NCBI GenBank assembly: GCA_951394045.1
Contig: OX595999.1
Location: 868,001-932,000 of the forward strand
Direction: 5' to 3'
DNA: 64,000 bases
Source: Nitzschia sp. DOCU1
Lineage: Eukaryota; Bacillariophyta; Bacillariophyceae; Bacillariales; Bacillariaceae
Shown: positions 62,818 to 64,000 of the stretch, one piece after another
Layout of the letters: every line of letters starts with the position of its first letter
Numbering within the stretch: position 1 is the first letter of the stretch
The notes under the pieces: generated by a model
What the model saw: only the letters and a program-made list of their open reading frames with translations
Database searches by the model: none
Told to the model about the DNA's origin: nothing
Made by a program: the position numbers and the translations under genes

Positions 62818-64000
62818 CTAGGCATACTCGACTTGTAAAAGCTTTGCAATCGTCTGTAGCTGAATATTCGATGTGCCCTCTATACAGCAAGGCAACATGG
62901 TCAGAAGTTGAACTTTGAGCATGTGCACGCTGAGCAGCCGCACAGTACCCGGCACTTCAAAAGATTGAAAGGGGTGTAGCTTACCATAGATGGATCCGAC
63001 CTTGCAATCTCGATAGAACTTTTCTGCCAGAAGATCTTTTGTAAACCCGATGCCTCCTAGCCACTCAATAGTCTTACTTGCCGCCTTTTCGGCCACCTGT
63101 GAGGAAAACAACTTGACCATGCTTGCCTCCTTTACAAAGGGAAGCCCACTCTCCTTCATTCGACACACATTATAGATCATAACTTCGGTCGCGTGGATCT
63201 CCGTAGCGACTTGTGCATACTGGTGCTGCAAGCCCTGAAAGTCGGCAATGGGTTGGCCGAATTGTTTGCGTTCCATCAGATACGGCATGGCAATGTCCAT
63301 GCACCCCTTTGCAATCCCAAGCTGCTGTGCCGCTATACCGATTCGACCTTCATTTAAAATATTGATACAGTATCTGTATCCTAGACCGACCTCACCGAGC
63401 ACATTGGAAGAGTCGACCTTGACATTTTCGAAAATCAGCGGACATGTGGAGCTTGCCCTCAGTCCCAACTTGTTCTCGGGGCTTCCTACGACAATCCCGT
63501 CGGTCTCTGCGTCAACCATGAACGCTGTTATACCCTTGTAGCCTTTTGACGGGTCAACATTCGCAAAGACAAGGAACACGCCTGCCTCCCTGGCATTGGA
63601 TATCCACAACTTGGATCCATTCAGCGTGTAGTAAGAACCGTCAGCCGATCGTTCCGCTGTCGTCTTCATAGCAAAGGCATCGCTCCCACTTCCCGCTTCA
63701 GACAGACAAAAGCTCGAGACGGTGGAAGTCGCCAATCGGGGCAGCCAATACTCTTGAAGTTCTGGAGAACCCCAGAAACGCACCGCATTGTTAGTAAGCG
63801 TATTGTGAATGTCCACCATGATCGACACGGAAGGATCCACTCGAGAAATCTCCTCCACGACTAGACAGGCACTTGTGAAGCTCAAGCCTGATCCTCCATA
63901 TTTTTCGGGAATCTCCATGCCCATGAAGCCCTGTGCAAAGAGACTGTCCAGAATTTCTGGTCGTAGCTTTGCCTCGTTGTCCATTTCTCGCACAACTGGC
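62818..64000 (-). CDS. ACADSB: short/branched-chain acyl-CoA dehydrogenase, 5' part beyond the window
   Basis: Mitochondrial FAD enzyme that oxidises short branched acyl-CoA in isoleucine or fatty-acid breakdown. Exons run from beyond 64000 to 62985 and 62879-62818; the intron (62984-62880, 105 nt, GTAAGC...TATAG) splits the codon of the catalytic Glu, giving IYEGTSNIQLQTIAK. Visible motifs: MEIPEKYGGSGL, FCLSEAGSGSDAFAMKT (acyl-CoA/FAD binding), LNGSKLWISNA, LGLRASSTCP, NEGRIGIAAQQLGIA, RKQFGQPIADFQGLQ and WLGGIGFTKD. The intron is a multiple of three and has no stop, so unspliced RNA would add 35 residues. The N-terminus and any presequence are off the edge. Confidence 0.92.
   Translation of the reverse strand, partial: PVVREMDNEAKLRPEILDSLFAQGFMGMEIPEKYGGSGLSFTSACLVVEEISRVDPSVSIMVDIHNTLTNNAVRFWGSPELQEYWLPRLATSTVSSFCLSEAGSGSDAFAMKTTAERSADGSYYTLNGSKLWISNAREAGVFLVFANVDPSKGYKGITAFMVDAETDGIVVGSPENKLGLRASSTCPLIFENVKVDSSNVLGEVGLGYRYCINILNEGRIGIAAQQLGIAKGCMDIAMPYLMERKQFGQPIADFQGLQHQYAQVATEIHATEVMIYNVCRMKESGLPFVKEASMVKLFSSQVAEKAASKTIEWLGGIGFTKDLLAEKFYRDCKVGSIYGKLHPFQSFEVPGTVRLLSVHMLKVQLLTMLPCCIEGTSNIQLQTIAKLLQVEYA

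Noticed and set aside
1..64000. CRISPR arrays, bacterial operons or phage genes.
   Set aside because: No regularly spaced short repeats and no prokaryotic gene order; spliced eukaryotic genes throughout.

Overview
The window looks like nuclear DNA of a unicellular stramenopile, most probably a diatom close to Phaeodactylum tricornutum. The reasons are mid-range base composition, compact intron-poor genes with short GT-AG introns (about 60 to 150 nt), CDPK-type kinases with N-terminal myristoylation motifs, and abundant Ty1/copia retrotransposons. The species is an inference; no marker gene in the window fixes it.

Host genes, left to right: a Rab1/Ypt1 GTPase whose first coding exon is 14 nt (322-1441, +); a degenerate Atp23-like protein (1769-2599, -); an unknown protein (3223-4389, +); a kinesin-14 (4566-7262, -); a protein with a tandemly duplicated unknown domain (7955-9685, +); two tandem CDPK paralogues with long shared C-terminal extensions (10601-14009 and 17434-20800, +); a small spliced probable organellar protein (21086-21765, -). 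After the first transposon block come importin-beta (36760-39552, -), a proteasome-alpha-like protein with a signal-anchor-like N-terminus (40082-41026, +) and a probable mitochondrial protein (41166-42082, -). After the second block come SAR1 (53571-54240, -), a PAPS-type SLC35B transporter (54682-56059, +), signal peptidase subunit SPC25 (56370-57065, -), an XPG/Rad2 nuclease (57557-61168, -), a type II membrane protein (61762-62643, +) and an acyl-CoA dehydrogenase cut by the right edge (62818-64000, -). I rebuilt splice forms by matching GT-AG (one GC-AG) borders with reading phase and family conservation.

Transposon block 1 (about 22.0-36.1 kb) holds a foldback element and two full-length copia elements lying tail to tail, 48 bp apart, each with matching LTRs and a 5-bp target duplication. 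Block 2 (42.8-53.2 kb) is a Ngaro-like tyrosine-recombinase retroelement with split direct repeats (A1 ... B1 A2 B2). Its gag is interrupted by a Ty3/gypsy element with matching 531-bp LTRs but a deleted reverse-transcriptase core.

The most interesting points are these. (i) The two CDPK paralogues carry the same 83-nt intron at positions 35 nt apart. (ii) The retroelements separate their coding units by recoding-type signals: a canonical -1 slippery heptamer in copia 1, and single in-frame TGA codons in copia 2, the gypsy element and the Ngaro-like element. (iii) Both copia elements encode hydrophobic, membrane-like segments at the Gag-Pol junction.
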